Notes: generated by a model from the sequence alone, not told the origin. A stretch of 64,000 bases of DNA from Pediococcus acidilactici DSM 20284 (GCF_000146325.1 NZ_GL397067.1:726919-790918), one strand, 5' to 3'. Shown: positions 36,815 through 48,196, numbered from the stretch's first letter. Made by a program: numbers and translations.

Positions 36815-37357
36815 CTAACCAACGAGGCGCTGTCTAATTTGATTAATTTGGGTTTGAATACTACCGTCGTAGATCAAACCATCTGTTTTAATGATTGCAC
36901 CGCCGATAATCGAATTATCGACTTCACTATCCAAAATAACCTTGCTAACTTTCAAACGTTTAGCAAAGTTTTCAGCCATTTTTTGAAGTTGTTCATCACT
37001 TAATGGAATGGCGGAAATAACTTTAGCACGAACGACTGAAGCATCAGCATCGCATAAGCGGTTAAACTCAGCGATGATTGCGGTCAAATCATCCATTCGA
37101 CCGTAATCAAAAGCCATTTTAATTAAGTTGCCAACGTACTTTGAAGCATCCTTGGTCAAAAGCGCCATAATTGAACGTTTTTGATCATCCTTCAAACCCT
37201 TATCGGTCAACATTTTGCCTAATCCTTCATTATCATCAAAGATCTGTTGAATTTGCTTTAATTCATCTCGAACTTGATCAATTTGGTTTTGTTCAGCGAC
37301 CACGTCAAACAAAGCTTTGGAGTAGCGCTTAGCAATTGTAGTTTTATCTAAACTCAT
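36815..37357 (-). CDS. atpH: ATP synthase delta subunit
   Basis: 180 aa peripheral-stalk subunit, OSCP/delta family. [16 protein letters not shown] at the N-terminus and [24 protein letters not shown] at the C-terminus are typical. It overlaps atpF by four bases (ATGA), a translational coupling signal. Confidence 0.97.
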   Translation of the reverse strand: MSLDKTTIAKRYSKALFDVVAEQNQIDQVRDELKQIQQIFDDNEGLGKMLTDKGLKDDQKRSIMALLTKDASKYVGNLIKMAFDYGRMDDLTAIIAEFNRLCDADASVVRAKVISAIPLSDEQLQKMAENFAKRLKVSKVILDSEVDNSIIGGAIIKTDGLIYDGSIQTQINQIRQRLVG

Positions 37358-37875
37358 TTACTCTCACCTAAACCTTCAATGTACGAATCAATCAATTCTT
37401 TTTGACTATTTTCATCAAGTTCTTTTTTGATAACTTTGGAAGCAATCTCAATAGATAATGACGCAATATCGTCTTGTGCACTCTTGAGTGCGTCAGCACG
37501 TTCTTGTTCAATATCTTGTTTAGCTTTGTCCTTCAATGACTTCGCTTCGGCTTGAGCATTGCCGACAATTAGTTCACGTTCCTTAGCACCACTATTCTTA
37601 GCATTGTTAATAATGGTGGTTGCTTCGGCGTGAGAGTTGTCTAAGGCTTCCTTGCGTTGTTCAGCAAGTTTTTGGGCTTCCTTTTTAGCTTGTTCAGCTG
37701 ATTCGATATCATTAGAAATCCGATCCGCACGTTCTTTTAACATTGCATTGACCGGACCCCAAGCAAACTTAGCAATTAATGCCATTAAGACCACAAAAAG
37801 GATCGCATAAAACAACATATCGCCAACGTACAAAGTACTACCTTGTGCCGCTCCTAATATCATGTGCGAAAACAT
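37354..37875 (-). CDS. atpF: ATP synthase subunit b
   Basis: 173 aa. One N-terminal membrane segment (about residues 17-38) and a long coiled coil rich in Ala, Lys and Glu ([18 protein letters not shown]). It links F0 to F1. AAGGAGGTG precedes the ATG. Confidence 0.97.
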   Translation of the reverse strand: MFSHMILGAAQGSTLYVGDMLFYAILFVVLMALIAKFAWGPVNAMLKERADRISNDIESAEQAKKEAQKLAEQRKEALDNSHAEATTIINNAKNSGAKERELIVGNAQAEAKSLKDKAKQDIEQERADALKSAQDDIASLSIEIASKVIKKELDENSQKELIDSYIEGLGESK

Positions 37876-37920
37876 CTATTGACACCTCCTTCTTTCGATA
37901 AATTGCTTAATTTATCACGC

Positions 37921-38151
<231 letters not shown>

Positions 38152-38165
38152 CTAAAAATATAATA

Positions 38166-38882
38166 TTATTCGTCTTCGACCTTATGAGAAATATAAACGG
38201 TTGTCAACGTAACGAATACGAACGCTTGAATACTACCTAAGAATACGGAAAATCCTTGCCAAATCAAGGCAAGTGGAATGGCGATTACCATATTTAAGAT
38301 GCCACCAGAGAACGCAATTCCCCCGATCATCTTAAGTAACATTTCACCAGCGAAAATAACACCGAAGATACGTAACCCAAGGGTCAAGAAATCAATGAAT
38401 TCTGTAAAAACACCAATCGGTAACCAAACTTTAAATGGCGACAAGTACGTTCTTTCGAAGTACGATTTGAAGCCAAATTTTGCCACACCAGAATAGTGCG
38501 CTATCATCATTGTGATCAACGATAATGTTAAAGTGACAATCGGATCAGCTGTCGGGCTTCTTAGATACGTAACATCGTTCCACGCAATTTGTAGAAACAG
38601 CCCAAGCTGATTGGCAACAAAAATGAATAAGAACAATGTAAATGCATACAAGCCGAAGTTACGGGTTTCCGTTTCGTCAACTGAGCTCCGCAAAATTCCA
38701 TTTGTAAAATCAATTACCCACTCTAAGGCATTTTGTTTACCAGTCGGCTTTAGTTTTAAATTTCGAGAAAATGCAAACACAACTGCAAATACAATTATGG
38801 CCGCAACCAATCCCGAAATGACGTTTGCCGTACTAAATGTTAGACCAAGAAACTGAAAAGTTGAAATTGATTCACCACCCAC
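38166..38882 (-). CDS. atpB: ATP synthase subunit a
   Basis: 238 aa F0 membrane subunit. The essential Arg is in LGLRIFGVIFAGEML near residue 170. Five or six hydrophobic segments. The start codon is GTG at 38882, with GAGGTG seven bases upstream. First gene of the operon; atpI is not present between promoter and atpB. Confidence 0.96.
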   Translation of the reverse strand: MGGESISTFQFLGLTFSTANVISGLVAAIIVFAVVFAFSRNLKLKPTGKQNALEWVIDFTNGILRSSVDETETRNFGLYAFTLFLFIFVANQLGLFLQIAWNDVTYLRSPTADPIVTLTLSLITMMIAHYSGVAKFGFKSYFERTYLSPFKVWLPIGVFTEFIDFLTLGLRIFGVIFAGEMLLKMIGGIAFSGGILNMVIAIPLALIWQGFSVFLGSIQAFVFVTLTTVYISHKVEDE

Positions 38883-38967
38883 AGAATATCACCTCTTTTC
38901 TACCTAAGTGTACCTAAATTTACCATCCAAAAATGATAAAAATTAAGTCAAAAACTTGAACAAAAGA

Positions 38968-38988
38968 CAGTATTTTCCGTCCGAAAAT
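38968..38988 (-). promoter_or_regulatory. 5'-terminal hairpin of the atp mRNA
   Basis: GTATTTTC-GGACG-GAAAATAC is a perfect eight-base-pair hairpin that begins within a few bases of the predicted transcription start. It has no T-run, so it is not a terminator. Confidence 0.5.
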
Positions 38989-38997
38989 ACAATTGAA

Positions 38998-39026
38998 ATG
39001 ATACCACCAATTTTGACAAAAGACAA
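38998..39026 (-). promoter_or_regulatory. ATP synthase operon promoter
   Basis: TTGTCT (39021-39026) and TATCAT (38998-39003) on the minus strand are 17 bases apart, with an extended -10 TGG. The leader to atpB is about 110 bases. Confidence 0.7.
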
Positions 39027-39122
39027 AGCAATGATTACCGATATCTACGACTTTTTTTATATGGTACCGCTTCAATTTTTAAACACACTTTTTTATCGTT
39101 GAATTCTTGTCAAATTCTCACC

Positions 39123-41735
39123 CTAATCGTTGGACTTCAATGCCGCTACCATGTCGATTTTTTGGAGTTTTCGGTGGGTAATATAAACTACGACTAGGTT
39201 AAAGATGACCATTAACAAAACCGCCACCAAATAAGCGAATGGTTTGATAGTTAGCGGAAAAATTACGTTATTAGTTTCGGCTTGTCTGATCACGTAACCA
39301 GTTAAAAAGTTGCCCAAGCCAAAACCAGCTAAAATACCAATTATCGCTAGAATAATACTTTCCCGAGCTACGTAAAGCGTCACCTCTCGATTATAAAACC
39401 CTAAAACTTTAATAGTAGAAAGTTCGTATAATCGCTCCGCAATATTGATATTGTTTAAATTGTAAAGTACTACAAACGACAGGATGGCTGAAAGTCCAAT
39501 AAAAATCATTACAATCGGTCCTAACTGCTTGGTCATTTTTTGGATCATTTCTGCTTGGTCAGCCATTAAACTAATGCCTAAAATTTTGTCGTTATCCGAC
39601 ATCCACCGTTTTGTAAGCCGCGCTGAAGGCTGGTGATCAGTCTTAACTAAGACGCTCGCAAAATTTGGTGCGTGGCTAAACGCACGTTGATAGGCGCTTG
39701 GTGATGCATAGATAACGTTACCGGCGTAATTTGTCACTACCTTAGCGATTCGAACCCGGACCGTTTTTTGATTAGGCACCCGCATTTTAATTTGGTCGCC
39801 AACCTGTACGTGCAAAATTCGGGCTACCTTAGGTGAAACCACCACTCCCCTAGTTGGTAAACCAATGGAATGATTGCTCTGATAATCACGTAACCGGACA
39901 AACTGGTCAAATTGCCCTGGATTCTTTGGCACGGTCAACGTAACGTCCCGCACGGTCTTTTGTCGTTGATTAACTTGTACTACCGCGGTATAAACTGGCA
40001 GCGTTGCTCGAGTAGCCGCGCTCCGTTCTAAAGAATTTTGGACACTCGTTAAATCTTTCGGTTGCCGAGCTCGTACTACTGCGTCATATCGAAGAACGTT
40101 TTGAAACTGCTGATTTCCAGCCTCTTTGATTGAGCTCGCAATTCCAAATCCGGTCAAAATTAAGGCCGTGCCGCCAGCAATTCCTAAAATGGTCATTAAT
40201 CCTCGTAGCTTAGCGCGTGATAAATTACGGTAGCTAATTTTTTGGAAGAACCGTAGCCGCCGCCATAACCCGGGCACCCGTTCTAAAAGGATTTTATGCG
40301 CCGCACGGGGAGCTCGGGGCCGGAGTAACGCTGCTGGGGAGGTACGCACCTCTCGAAGCGAAACTAAGGTTGCCGCCCCAATAGTTACTAATAGCGTCAG
40401 GAGTGCCGCTAAAGCAATTGCGCGCCAATCCACAGGAATTTTAACGATTTCTACCACATACTCCTGGTACATTGCTAACACGATCCGGGGAATCAACTGG
40501 TTCCCTAGCACTGCTCCCACAGCTGCACCGCTAATTCCGGCTAAACCTGCGTAGGCAACGTATTGGAAAACAATTGCACCTTTCCCATAGCCCAAAGCCT
40601 TAAGCGTCCCCATTTGTCCGCGCTGTTCCTCCACCATTCGCGTTACGGTTGTGAAGGTGATTAAGCCCGCTAATAGGAAGAAAAATAACGGGAAAACGTT
40701 GGCAATTGCTGCAATCCGTTGCGAACTTTCTCCATAGCCCGTAAAACCTGGCAGGTCTTGGCGAGTTTGGTAAAGTAATGACGGTTGCAGCGCTTTTTTA
40801 ATCCGCTGCGCTTGCTGATCAAGCTGCCGACGTTGTTGCTGCAACTTTGCTTCTTGACGTTGTAAGGTGCGCATTGCAGACGCGTCGGTTAAACCTTGCT
40901 GTTTAAGCACTTGTTGGGCAGCTACCAGCTTTTGCCGGCTCTGTGCCAGCCTTTGTTTTCCTTGTTCAATTTGTGTTAGTGCATTTTTTGTCAAACTTTG
41001 CCGGCGTTTTTTAACTGCCGGCGTTAATTGGCGGCGTACTTGAGCAGTTTTTCGTTTTACCGCCCGCTCATACTTGTTAGAAAACATTTTTTGGTTTTGC
41101 AGCTCCGGAAAATATACTTGCATCCCGGAGTACACGGACGAGTGGAAAGCTAAGTGGGATACATAAGCAAAGTAGGTTACTTTCCCAGTACCTAAATTAC
41201 TCGCTCCCCTAGTCGAATGGTCAACATATTGGGGAGAATCCGCAAAGCCCACGATTCGGTATTTTTGATATTTCAGCTGGGGATTTTTCTCTAAATTAAA
41301 GTAGTCCCCAATTTTGTAACCCCCACGTAGCCGGGCCTGCTGGTCTAAAACAATTTCGTGCTGATTGCGGGGAAGCCGACCTTGTTTCAGAATCAACTGA
41401 TTTTGGAGATTATTTTTTTGATAACCATACAAGGCGATTGCGTCCCGATTCTTGCCGCCAAGCACGTTTTGCAATAAAACCCCTTCAACCTGCGCTCCCG
41501 GAACCTGCCGAACTGCTTTAAGTTCGGTTTCGGTGAAGCCTTGGCTAGACAAAATCTCTAAATCACTTAGATGATGCTTTACCACGGTTGCTTGCAGCGA
41601 ATCGTTGAGTGCCGGGCCGGTCGCCTTTACCCCCACAAAAATCAGCGTCCCCAGCATAATGATCAAACTAATTGCAATGAAGCGCCCCAAAGAATTCTTA
41701 ATCGTGCGTAACAATAGTTTTATCATCTCAGCCAC
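39123..41735 (-). CDS. Large FtsX/MacB-like ABC transporter permease
   Basis: 870 aa. An N-terminal membrane segment (about 17-38) is followed by an extracytoplasmic domain containing a long Gln/Arg-rich coiled coil (about 235-310), then three membrane segments, a linker, a further segment near 515, a second extracytoplasmic domain, and three C-terminal segments (about 740-860). This is the two-FtsX-module layout of exporters or mechanotransmitters. It starts directly after the ATPase gene. The substrate is unknown; the coiled-coil domain suggests a surface partner. Confidence 0.9.
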   Translation of the reverse strand: MAEMIKLLLRTIKNSLGRFIAISLIIMLGTLIFVGVKATGPALNDSLQATVVKHHLSDLEILSSQGFTETELKAVRQVPGAQVEGVLLQNVLGGKNRDAIALYGYQKNNLQNQLILKQGRLPRNQHEIVLDQQARLRGGYKIGDYFNLEKNPQLKYQKYRIVGFADSPQYVDHSTRGASNLGTGKVTYFAYVSHLAFHSSVYSGMQVYFPELQNQKMFSNKYERAVKRKTAQVRRQLTPAVKKRRQSLTKNALTQIEQGKQRLAQSRQKLVAAQQVLKQQGLTDASAMRTLQRQEAKLQQQRRQLDQQAQRIKKALQPSLLYQTRQDLPGFTGYGESSQRIAAIANVFPLFFFLLAGLITFTTVTRMVEEQRGQMGTLKALGYGKGAIVFQYVAYAGLAGISGAAVGAVLGNQLIPRIVLAMYQEYVVEIVKIPVDWRAIALAALLTLLVTIGAATLVSLREVRTSPAALLRPRAPRAAHKILLERVPGLWRRLRFFQKISYRNLSRAKLRGLMTILGIAGGTALILTGFGIASSIKEAGNQQFQNVLRYDAVVRARQPKDLTSVQNSLERSAATRATLPVYTAVVQVNQRQKTVRDVTLTVPKNPGQFDQFVRLRDYQSNHSIGLPTRGVVVSPKVARILHVQVGDQIKMRVPNQKTVRVRIAKVVTNYAGNVIYASPSAYQRAFSHAPNFASVLVKTDHQPSARLTKRWMSDNDKILGISLMADQAEMIQKMTKQLGPIVMIFIGLSAILSFVVLYNLNNINIAERLYELSTIKVLGFYNREVTLYVARESIILAIIGILAGFGLGNFLTGYVIRQAETNNVIFPLTIKPFAYLVAVLLMVIFNLVVVYITHRKLQKIDMVAALKSND

Positions 41736-42437
41736 CTACCACTCAATTTCTTCGACCGGAGCAGGCTGAGGATTATCTACGATGCTCCGGACCTGGGCAT
41801 CATTAATTTGAATTACTCGATCCGCCATTTTCGCAATTGCTGAATTATGGGTGATAATGATGACCGTCTTTTTAAATTTTCGGCTAGCATCGTGGAGCAG
41901 TTGTAAAATTTGTTTACCCGTTTGATAATCCAATGCACCAGTCGGTTCGTCACATAGTAATAGCTTCGGATTCTTCGCTAAAGCTCGGGCGATTGCCAGC
42001 CGTTGCTGCTCACCGCCAGATAACTGGGCAGGAAAATTATCCAAACGTTCTACCAGCCCAACGTCTCTTAGGACGGTTACCGGATCTAACCCATCATTGA
42101 CCAGTGCGGTAGCTAATTCTACGTTTTCGGTAGTCGTTAGATTCGGAATTAGATTGTAAAATTGAAAAATAAACCCAACGTCGTTACGCCGATACTTCGT
42201 TAACTGGCGGTCGTTAAATTGCGCAATGTCCGTCCCGGCAACGTTGATGCTCCCCTTCGTCGGGCTGTCCATGCCCCCGAGCATATTTAAAACCGTGGAT
42301 TTTCCCGCCCCGCTTGGTCCTAAAATCACGGCAATCTGCCCTTGCTCAATCGTAAAATTCACGTCCCGGTTCGCGACAATTTGATTGTCTCCCATTTGAT
42401 AAATTTTAAATTCGTGTTGTACTTCGATGTAAGCCAT
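41736..42437 (-). CDS. ABC transporter ATP-binding protein (MacB/LolD type)
   Basis: 233 aa. Walker [11 protein letters not shown]-loop FQFYNLIP, signature LSGGEQQR and Walker [13 protein letters not shown] are all canonical. It drives the large FtsX-like permease encoded immediately downstream with no gap. AGGAGG precedes the ATG. Confidence 0.94.
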   Translation of the reverse strand: MAYIEVQHEFKIYQMGDNQIVANRDVNFTIEQGQIAVILGPSGAGKSTVLNMLGGMDSPTKGSINVAGTDIAQFNDRQLTKYRRNDVGFIFQFYNLIPNLTTTENVELATALVNDGLDPVTVLRDVGLVERLDNFPAQLSGGEQQRLAIARALAKNPKLLLCDEPTGALDYQTGKQILQLLHDASRKFKKTVIIITHNSAIAKMADRVIQINDAQVRSIVDNPQPAPVEEIEW

Positions 42438-42539
42438 ACGTTCCTCCTGATTTGTAAGCGTATTCTATTAACCCCATAATAAAACTATTTTTTCTCAATT
42501 GACAAATCTTTTCACTTACCAAACCGCGCAGAAAACAAA

Positions 42540-42668
42540 AAAGAGAGTGGGACAAAAGTCGGGTAGTTTGTTCCACGTTTTGGCTCTATTGAAGTCAAAA
42601 CGCCAAAATAAAAACGATTCATGAGGAAGTTTCACCTCATGAATCGTTTTTTGTTTAATGACTTTTGT
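42540..42668 (+). repeat. Dispersed long-hairpin repeat, copy C (hairpin deleted)
   Basis: Plus orientation. It starts AGAGTGGGACAAAAGTCGG like copy B, but after GTAGTTTG it jumps to CCACGTTTTGGCTCTATTGAAGTC, so the long hairpin arm of the other copies is missing. The copy-specific hairpin is AAAACGATTCATGAGG / CCTCATGAATCGTTTT (42611-42651), with T-runs on both strands, and probably terminates upp. It ends GACTTTTGTCACA. Confidence 0.8.
42609..42655. terminator. Bidirectional terminator after upp (copy-specific hairpin of repeat C)
   Basis: A perfect stem of about 16 base pairs with a short loop and T-rich flanks on both strands, about 60 bases after the upp stop. Confidence 0.85.
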
Positions 42669-42710
42669 CACAGCAGCTTAACCGTTGGTTATAAAATCCA
42701 ACACATCTAT

Positions 42711-43340
42711 TTATTTAGTACCAAACAAGCGGTCACCGGCGTCACCTAGTCCAGGAACGATGTAACCATCTTCATTTAGTTTTTCATCTAATGCAGCTGT
42801 ATAAATATCAATATCTGGATGAGCTTCTTCTAAAGCTTTTACCCCTTCAGGAGCGGCTACTAGACTGCAAAAACGAATGTCCCTTGCGCCACGTTTTTTC
42901 AACGCATCCACCGCCATGATTGCTGAACCACCGGTGGCAAGCATTGGGTCAACTACGAATACTTGGCGTTCGCTAATGTCGCTTGGCAACTTAACAAAGT
43001 ATTCGGTTGGCTTTAAGGTCTCTTCATCGCGATACATCCCGATATGACCAATCCGAGCAACGGGTAGCAATTCAGCCATCCCGTCTACCATTCCTAATCC
43101 CGCACGTAAAATTGGCACGATGGCCACTTTTTTACCCGAGATTTGTTTTTGAATAGATTTTCCGATTGGTGTTTCGATTTCAACATCTTCTAACGGCATA
43201 TCCCGTGAAACTTCATAAGCCATCAATGTTGAAATTTCGTTAACTATTTCACGAAACTCCTTTGTACTGCAATTCTTGTCTCTAATTAACGTCAACTTAT
43301 GTTGAATCAACGGGTGGTCGAGAACTTCAAACTTCCCCAT
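42711..43340 (-). CDS. upp: Uracil phosphoribosyltransferase
   Basis: 209 aa salvage enzyme making UMP from uracil and PRPP. The PRPP loop is [12 protein letters not shown] near residue 129, and [11 protein letters not shown] and the C-terminal [17 protein letters not shown] are diagnostic. The ATG at 43340 ([11 protein letters not shown]) is the family start; GGAG lies 11 bases upstream. Downstream of glyA, as is usual before the atp operon in lactobacilli. Confidence 0.98.
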   Translation of the reverse strand: MGKFEVLDHPLIQHKLTLIRDKNCSTKEFREIVNEISTLMAYEVSRDMPLEDVEIETPIGKSIQKQISGKKVAIVPILRAGLGMVDGMAELLPVARIGHIGMYRDEETLKPTEYFVKLPSDISERQVFVVDPMLATGGSAIMAVDALKKRGARDIRFCSLVAAPEGVKALEEAHPDIDIYTAALDEKLNEDGYIVPGLGDAGDRLFGTK

Positions 43341-43409
43341 GTCTAAACTCGCTCCTTTCAAATTCCTTATCAATTGTAGCTAAAAAACCGTAAAAAAACT
43401 AGGTTTAAT

Positions 43410-44642
43410 TTAAGATAGTGGATATTGATTCGTTAAATCAAACACTTCTTGTTTAATTTGGGCGAGTACTTCTGGTTCGTCAACGTGGTGAATTGCGCGA
43501 ATGATCAGCTCCGCGACCTTACGACTGTCTGCTTCGTTAAAACCCCGGGTAGTAACGGCGGGGGTCCCAATCCGAATTCCCGAAGTTTTAAATGGGCTTA
43601 ACTTTTCGTCAGGGATTGCCTCTTTATTTAGCGTGATATAAACGGTATCTAATAAGTCTTGAATTTCCTTTCCGTTATGTCCGGTTTGGGTCAGATCAAC
43701 CGTCATTAAGTGATTATCAGTCCCACCGGTAACTACGTGCAGATCTGGTTCGTTTTCAAAAACTTCCGCCATTGCTTGCGCATTTTTGATCACCTGAGCT
43801 TGATAATCCTTAAACTCGGGGCGTAAAGCTTCCCCTAACGCAACTGCTTTAGCAGCAATCACGTGTTCTAACGGACCACCCTGGTTTTGAGGAAAGACTG
43901 CGAAGTTAATTTGTTTTGCGTATTTTGCTTGCGACAAAATCATCCCGCCTCGAGGTCCCCGAAGCGTTTTGTGGGTAGTAGTAGTGACTACGTCAGCAAT
44001 CCCCACTGGTGACGGATGCAATCCGACAGCCACTAGTCCCGCAATATGCGCCATGTCCACCATTAAGAAGGCGCCCACTTCGTCAGCAATTTCTCGGAAC
44101 TTTTGCCAATCGATAATCCGACTATATGCCGAAGCCCCCGCCACGATCATTTGTGGCCGTTCCTTCAAGGCAATCTGCCGGATTTGTTCATAATCTAACC
44201 GTTCGGTCTGCGGATCAATTCCGTAAGTCACCGATTCATAGAATGTACCGCTGAAACTAACCTTGGCACCGTGGGTTAAGTGACCGCCCGCGTTCAGATC
44301 CATTCCAAGGATTTTATCCCCGGGTTTGATAAATGCAGCGTACGCGGCTGCGTTAGCTTGGGAACCGGAGTGGGGCTGCACGTTGGCATATTCCGCGCCA
44401 AACAGTTCTTTAGCCCGATCAATGGCTAATTGTTCTACTTGGTCAATGTACTCGCAACCACCATAATAACGGCGTCCTGGGTAACCTTCCGCATACTTAT
44501 TAGTTAAAACGCTGCCTTGCGCAGCCCGGACCGCTGCCGAAACAATGTTTTCTGAAGCAATCAATTCAATATTATGTTGTTGGCGATCGGCTTCCCGATC
44601 AATCGCTGTCCACAATTGCGGATCCTGTTCTTGGTAGTTCAT
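43410..44642 (-). CDS. glyA: Serine hydroxymethyltransferase
   Basis: 410 aa PLP enzyme that interconverts serine and glycine with tetrahydrofolate. The PLP Lys is in [14 protein letters not shown] near residue 226; ASENIVS and [12 protein letters not shown] are family blocks. The ATG at 44642 follows AGGAGGG by about seven bases, and the TTG six bases earlier is not needed. It is in one operon with tsaC. Confidence 0.98.
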   Translation of the reverse strand: MNYQEQDPQLWTAIDREADRQQHNIELIASENIVSAAVRAAQGSVLTNKYAEGYPGRRYYGGCEYIDQVEQLAIDRAKELFGAEYANVQPHSGSQANAAAYAAFIKPGDKILGMDLNAGGHLTHGAKVSFSGTFYESVTYGIDPQTERLDYEQIRQIALKERPQMIVAGASAYSRIIDWQKFREIADEVGAFLMVDMAHIAGLVAVGLHPSPVGIADVVTTTTHKTLRGPRGGMILSQAKYAKQINFAVFPQNQGGPLEHVIAAKAVALGEALRPEFKDYQAQVIKNAQAMAEVFENEPDLHVVTGGTDNHLMTVDLTQTGHNGKEIQDLLDTVYITLNKEAIPDEKLSPFKTSGIRIGTPAVTTRGFNEADSRKVAELIIRAIHHVDEPEVLAQIKQEVFDLTNQYPLS

Positions 44643-44654
44643 TGGCAATCCCTC

Positions 44655-45677
44655 CTAGTTAATTTCGTCGAAGTAAGTATTCCCCGCAGATTTCTGCAAC
44701 CGGTTCATATAAGCTGCCCCAATCCCAGTAGGGTCAAACGCTTGCGCAAAAATCACCTTAATCTGCGGTTTTCCATCAAAGGTACGCAATCCGTCAAAGA
44801 GGTGGTGACTTGCGGTTCGCGCATCTTCTCCTAACGAAATAAAATCAACGTTATCAAAATCAATCAACTTGGTACTATCAAAAATGGCCGACGTTGCTAA
44901 TACCCCAACGGGTTGTTGTGCATGTTGGGCTACCCAATCCGCCACTTTTGACCACTGAGCGTCCTTGACGATGTACACCTGGGCGTTCGGAGCGTAGTGC
45001 TTATACTTCATTCCTGGAGCTTTCGGCACTTCGTCCTTGCCAACTTTATGGTGATCAGTTTGCACTTCTCCTAAGATTGGGGTTAAATCCTCAGGAGTAA
45101 CGGCACCTGGCCGTAAAACGCTTGGTACCGCACCGGACATATCCAATACCGTCGACTCAACCCCAATTTTAGTTTCGCCACCATCTAAAACGCCCGCAAT
45201 TTTGCCATTTAAATCGTGCATAACGTGGGCTGGCTTAGTTGGACTCGGCTTTCCCGAAGTATTTGCAGAAGGCCCCACTAACGGCACACCCGCCTGCTCG
45301 ATTAACTTAAGGGTTAACGGGGTATCTGGGTTACGAAACGCAGCGGTCGTCAAGCCTCCAGTTACTACTGGATCCAATGCGTGCGGTTTGATCGGCAAAA
45401 TAATGGTGAGCGGTCCTGGCCAAAAAGTATCCATCAACTGCTTACTTTGGGCGTCGATTTCGGCAAATTCGGCTACCTGTGCTGGACCCGTAACGTGAAC
45501 AATCAACGGGTTATCTGATGGCCGGCCCTTTGCTTGATAAACTTTCTTTACCGCATCTGGGTTAGTAGCATCCGCTCCTAAGCCGTATACGGTTTCGGTT
45601 GGAAATGCCACCAATTCCCCGCGCTGAATTGCCGCGGCTGCGTCAGCTAAATTTTCACTTTGAAATATTTCACTCAT
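44655..45677 (-). CDS. L-threonylcarbamoyladenylate synthase (Sua5/TsaC)
   Basis: 340 aa. The N-terminal YrdC-like domain (residues about 10-205, FPTETVYGLGADA, KGRPSDNPL, GPSANTSGKPSP) makes threonylcarbamoyl-AMP for tRNA t6A modification. A C-terminal Sua5 domain follows through a linker (KAPGMKYKHYAPNAQV). Its length marks it as the Sua5 form. It starts two bases after prmC ends. Confidence 0.95.
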   Translation of the reverse strand: MSEIFQSENLADAAAAIQRGELVAFPTETVYGLGADATNPDAVKKVYQAKGRPSDNPLIVHVTGPAQVAEFAEIDAQSKQLMDTFWPGPLTIILPIKPHALDPVVTGGLTTAAFRNPDTPLTLKLIEQAGVPLVGPSANTSGKPSPTKPAHVMHDLNGKIAGVLDGGETKIGVESTVLDMSGAVPSVLRPGAVTPEDLTPILGEVQTDHHKVGKDEVPKAPGMKYKHYAPNAQVYIVKDAQWSKVADWVAQHAQQPVGVLATSAIFDSTKLIDFDNVDFISLGEDARTASHHLFDGLRTFDGKPQIKVIFAQAFDPTGIGAAYMNRLQKSAGNTYFDEIN

Positions 45678-45678
45678 T

Positions 45679-46536
45679 CTAAATCACCGATCCTCCCCTT
45701 ACCCAAAGTATCCGGTCATGGCCACTTAAGTCTTGGAGCACGTCCACGTCCTTAACTCCAGGTAATTCACTAAAATATTGTTTTAACTTTGCTCCTTGAT
45801 GATAACCAAATTCACACCATAACTGGCCAGCATTCGTTAAATGATTAGCCAGCTGTCTACCAATTTGTTTATACCAAAACAAACCATCATCCGGTGCAAA
45901 AAGTGCCTTATCTGGTTCGTATTCTATCACGGATTGGTCCATTACGTCCCGCTCATTTTCGGCAATGTACGGCGGATTGCTAACAATGATGTCAAAACGT
46001 TCCCCTTTAACCGCGTCAAATAAGGAACCTTGCCGAAAATCAACCACCGCTTCTTGCTGGTGAGCATTTTGCTGGGCGACCGCTAATGCCTCACTAGCAA
46101 TGTCTACGGCGGTAACTTGCCAATCTGGACGTTCAAGTTTTAAAGTGATGGCAATGTTGCCGCTTCCTGTTCCAATGTCTAAAACCCGGAGCGGTTGGTT
46201 TAATTGAGGGTGCGCATTTAAAATGTGTTCAACTAATTCTTCAGTCTCCACCCGCGGGATTAGCACCCGAGAATCTACGTAAAATTCACGCCCATAAAAA
46301 TTGGCCTTGTTAGTAATGTACTGGACGGGTTCCCCGTTAACCGCTCGTTGAACGTCTTTTTGAAACTGTTGCCACTGGTCAAGACGTAATTGCTGGCGAT
46401 AGTGTACAAGTAATTCCGTCCGATTCCATTCCATCCGGTCCATCATAATCAGTTCAGGAGCATTTTCATCGCCATGATGTTCCTGGATAAGCAAAGAAGC
46501 CCATTTCAGGGCTTCAAAATATGTTGGATTATTCAT
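45679..46536 (-). CDS. prmC: Release-factor glutamine methyltransferase PrmC
   Basis: 285 aa SAM-dependent enzyme that methylates the GGQ glutamine of release factors. The SAM site is [13 protein letters not shown] near residue 118 and the catalytic NPPY is in [13 protein letters not shown] near residue 185. It overlaps prfA, which encodes its substrate, by eight bases. Confidence 0.97.
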   Translation of the reverse strand: MNNPTYFEALKWASLLIQEHHGDENAPELIMMDRMEWNRTELLVHYRQQLRLDQWQQFQKDVQRAVNGEPVQYITNKANFYGREFYVDSRVLIPRVETEELVEHILNAHPQLNQPLRVLDIGTGSGNIAITLKLERPDWQVTAVDIASEALAVAQQNAHQQEAVVDFRQGSLFDAVKGERFDIIVSNPPYIAENERDVMDQSVIEYEPDKALFAPDDGLFWYKQIGRQLANHLTNAGQLWCEFGYHQGAKLKQYFSELPGVKDVDVLQDLSGHDRILWVRGGSVI

Positions 46537-47608
46537 TTCGTAAAGCTTCCATTTTCTTAGCTTGATCGTCTAGGATTAACGCTTCAATAATTTCATTAAG
46601 CTCCCCATTCATCACCCGGTCCAACTTGTTCAACGTCAAACCAATGCGGTGGTCGGTAACCCGGTTTTGCGGGAAGTTATAAGTCCGGATCCGTTCCGAA
46701 CGGTCCCCCGTTCCGACGGCGTTCTTCCGTTCTTCATTATAAGCATCTTCTTCTTGGGATTGGTAATAGTCGTAAACCCGGGCCTTCAAAATTCGCATAG
46801 CCTTTTCCCGGTTTTGTTGCTGAGAACGTTCATCTTGCATCGCAACCACAATTCCGGTTGGCAAGTGGGTCATCCGCACCGCAGAAGAAGTCTTATTAAT
46901 ATGCTGTCCACCAGCACCTGAAGAACGGTATACGTCGGTACGAATGTCCTTAGGATCAATCTCGATATCCACGTCTTCAGCTTCGGGCATTACCCCCACC
47001 GTGGCGGTAGAAGTGTGCACCCGTCCAGCGGATTCCGTTACCGGCACCCGTTGAACTCGGTGAGCGCCGTTTTCGTACTTCAATTTAGAGTAAACTTTGT
47101 CACCTGAGATCATCAAAACGATTTCCTTGAAACCACCTACATCCGTGGCGTTTTCGTCGACAATTTGTACTTTCCAGCCTTGTGATTCGGCATAGCGAGT
47201 GTACATATTGTATAAATCAGCCGCAAACAAACTGGCTTCATCTCCGCCAGCCGCCCCGTGAATTTCCATAATGATGTTTTTATCGTCGTTAGGGTCCTTA
47301 GGCAACATTAATACTTTAATTTCTTCTTCAAGCTTTTCCTTTTGGTCGCGTAAGTCCGCTAGCTCCGCTTTTACCAAACTATCCATTTCTGGATCAAGCT
47401 TTTCGCGTTGTAGTTCTTCGTTTTCTGCGATTGAATCAACCACTTTGCGGTATTCCCGGTATTTTTCTACCGTTTCACGGATTTCGCCTTCTTCTTTTGA
47501 TAATTCTTGATAACGTTGTGAATCAGCCAACACTTCCGGATCCGCCAACAATTCGCTTAATTCATCGTAGCGATCCGCAACTGCTTGCACTTTATCCATA
47601 ATATCCAT
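46529..47608 (-). CDS. prfA: Peptide chain release factor 1
   Basis: 359 aa factor that ends translation at UAA and UAG. The GGQ loop is [12 protein letters not shown] near residue 230 and the stop-codon-reading PxT-type motif is in domain 2 ([13 protein letters not shown]). GAGG lies nine bases before the ATG. Three bases after tdk. Confidence 0.98.
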   Translation of the reverse strand: MDIMDKVQAVADRYDELSELLADPEVLADSQRYQELSKEEGEIRETVEKYREYRKVVDSIAENEELQREKLDPEMDSLVKAELADLRDQKEKLEEEIKVLMLPKDPNDDKNIIMEIHGAAGGDEASLFAADLYNMYTRYAESQGWKVQIVDENATDVGGFKEIVLMISGDKVYSKLKYENGAHRVQRVPVTESAGRVHTSTATVGVMPEAEDVDIEIDPKDIRTDVYRSSGAGGQHINKTSSAVRMTHLPTGIVVAMQDERSQQQNREKAMRILKARVYDYYQSQEEDAYNEERKNAVGTGDRSERIRTYNFPQNRVTDHRIGLTLNKLDRVMNGELNEIIEALILDDQAKKMEALRNE

Positions 47609-47611
47609 TAA

Positions 47612-48196
47612 TTAATTCCTCATTTCTTCAATTAGTGGGTTAAAGTAGTGACGCCGGCAAACCGGATAGTAAGATTCATTTCCGCCGATTTGGACCTGTT
47701 CGCCTTCGTAAACTGGTTTACCATTATGCACCCGTAAGTTCATTAGCGCTTTATGTTTGCAGAACCAGCAAATGGTCTTCATTTCGACAATCTTATCCGC
47801 GTATAACAAAAGGTACTTCGAACCTTCAAAAAGTTCGTTGCGGAAGTCGTTTTTTAAGCCAAAAGTCATCACGGGAATCCCTAGTTCATCAACCACCTTG
47901 GCCAATTCTAGTACGTGATGCTTCTTTAAAAACTGGGCTTCATCAATCAGCACGCACGCCGGATTCGTTTCCGCCTGTTTGATTCCCGCGTAAATATCGG
48001 TATCGTCAAAAATTGGAAATGCATCCCGGCGTAACCCAATTCGGCTGGAAATTTCGCCAACTCCAGTACGGGTGTCAATGCCACTAGTCATTAAAACAAC
48101 CTGTTTGTCCTGCTCTTCGTAATTATGAGCAACCTTTAAAATCTCAATCGATTTGCCACTATTCATGGCTCCATAATGGAAAAATAACTGTGCCAT
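47612..48196 (-). CDS. tdk: Thymidine kinase
   Basis: 194 aa type II enzyme. The P-loop is GAMNSGKS near residue 9, the catalytic segment is VLIDEAQFL near residue 85, and the zinc site uses CWFCKHK and CRRHY. It makes dTMP from thymidine. First gene of the tdk-prfA-prmC-tsaC-glyA-upp run. The 327-base gap upstream, to murT, shows no further gene and no convincing promoter. Confidence 0.97.
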   Translation of the reverse strand: MAQLFFHYGAMNSGKSIEILKVAHNYEEQDKQVVLMTSGIDTRTGVGEISSRIGLRRDAFPIFDDTDIYAGIKQAETNPACVLIDEAQFLKKHHVLELAKVVDELGIPVMTFGLKNDFRNELFEGSKYLLLYADKIVEMKTICWFCKHKALMNLRVHNGKPVYEGEQVQIGGNESYYPVCRRHYFNPLIEEMRN

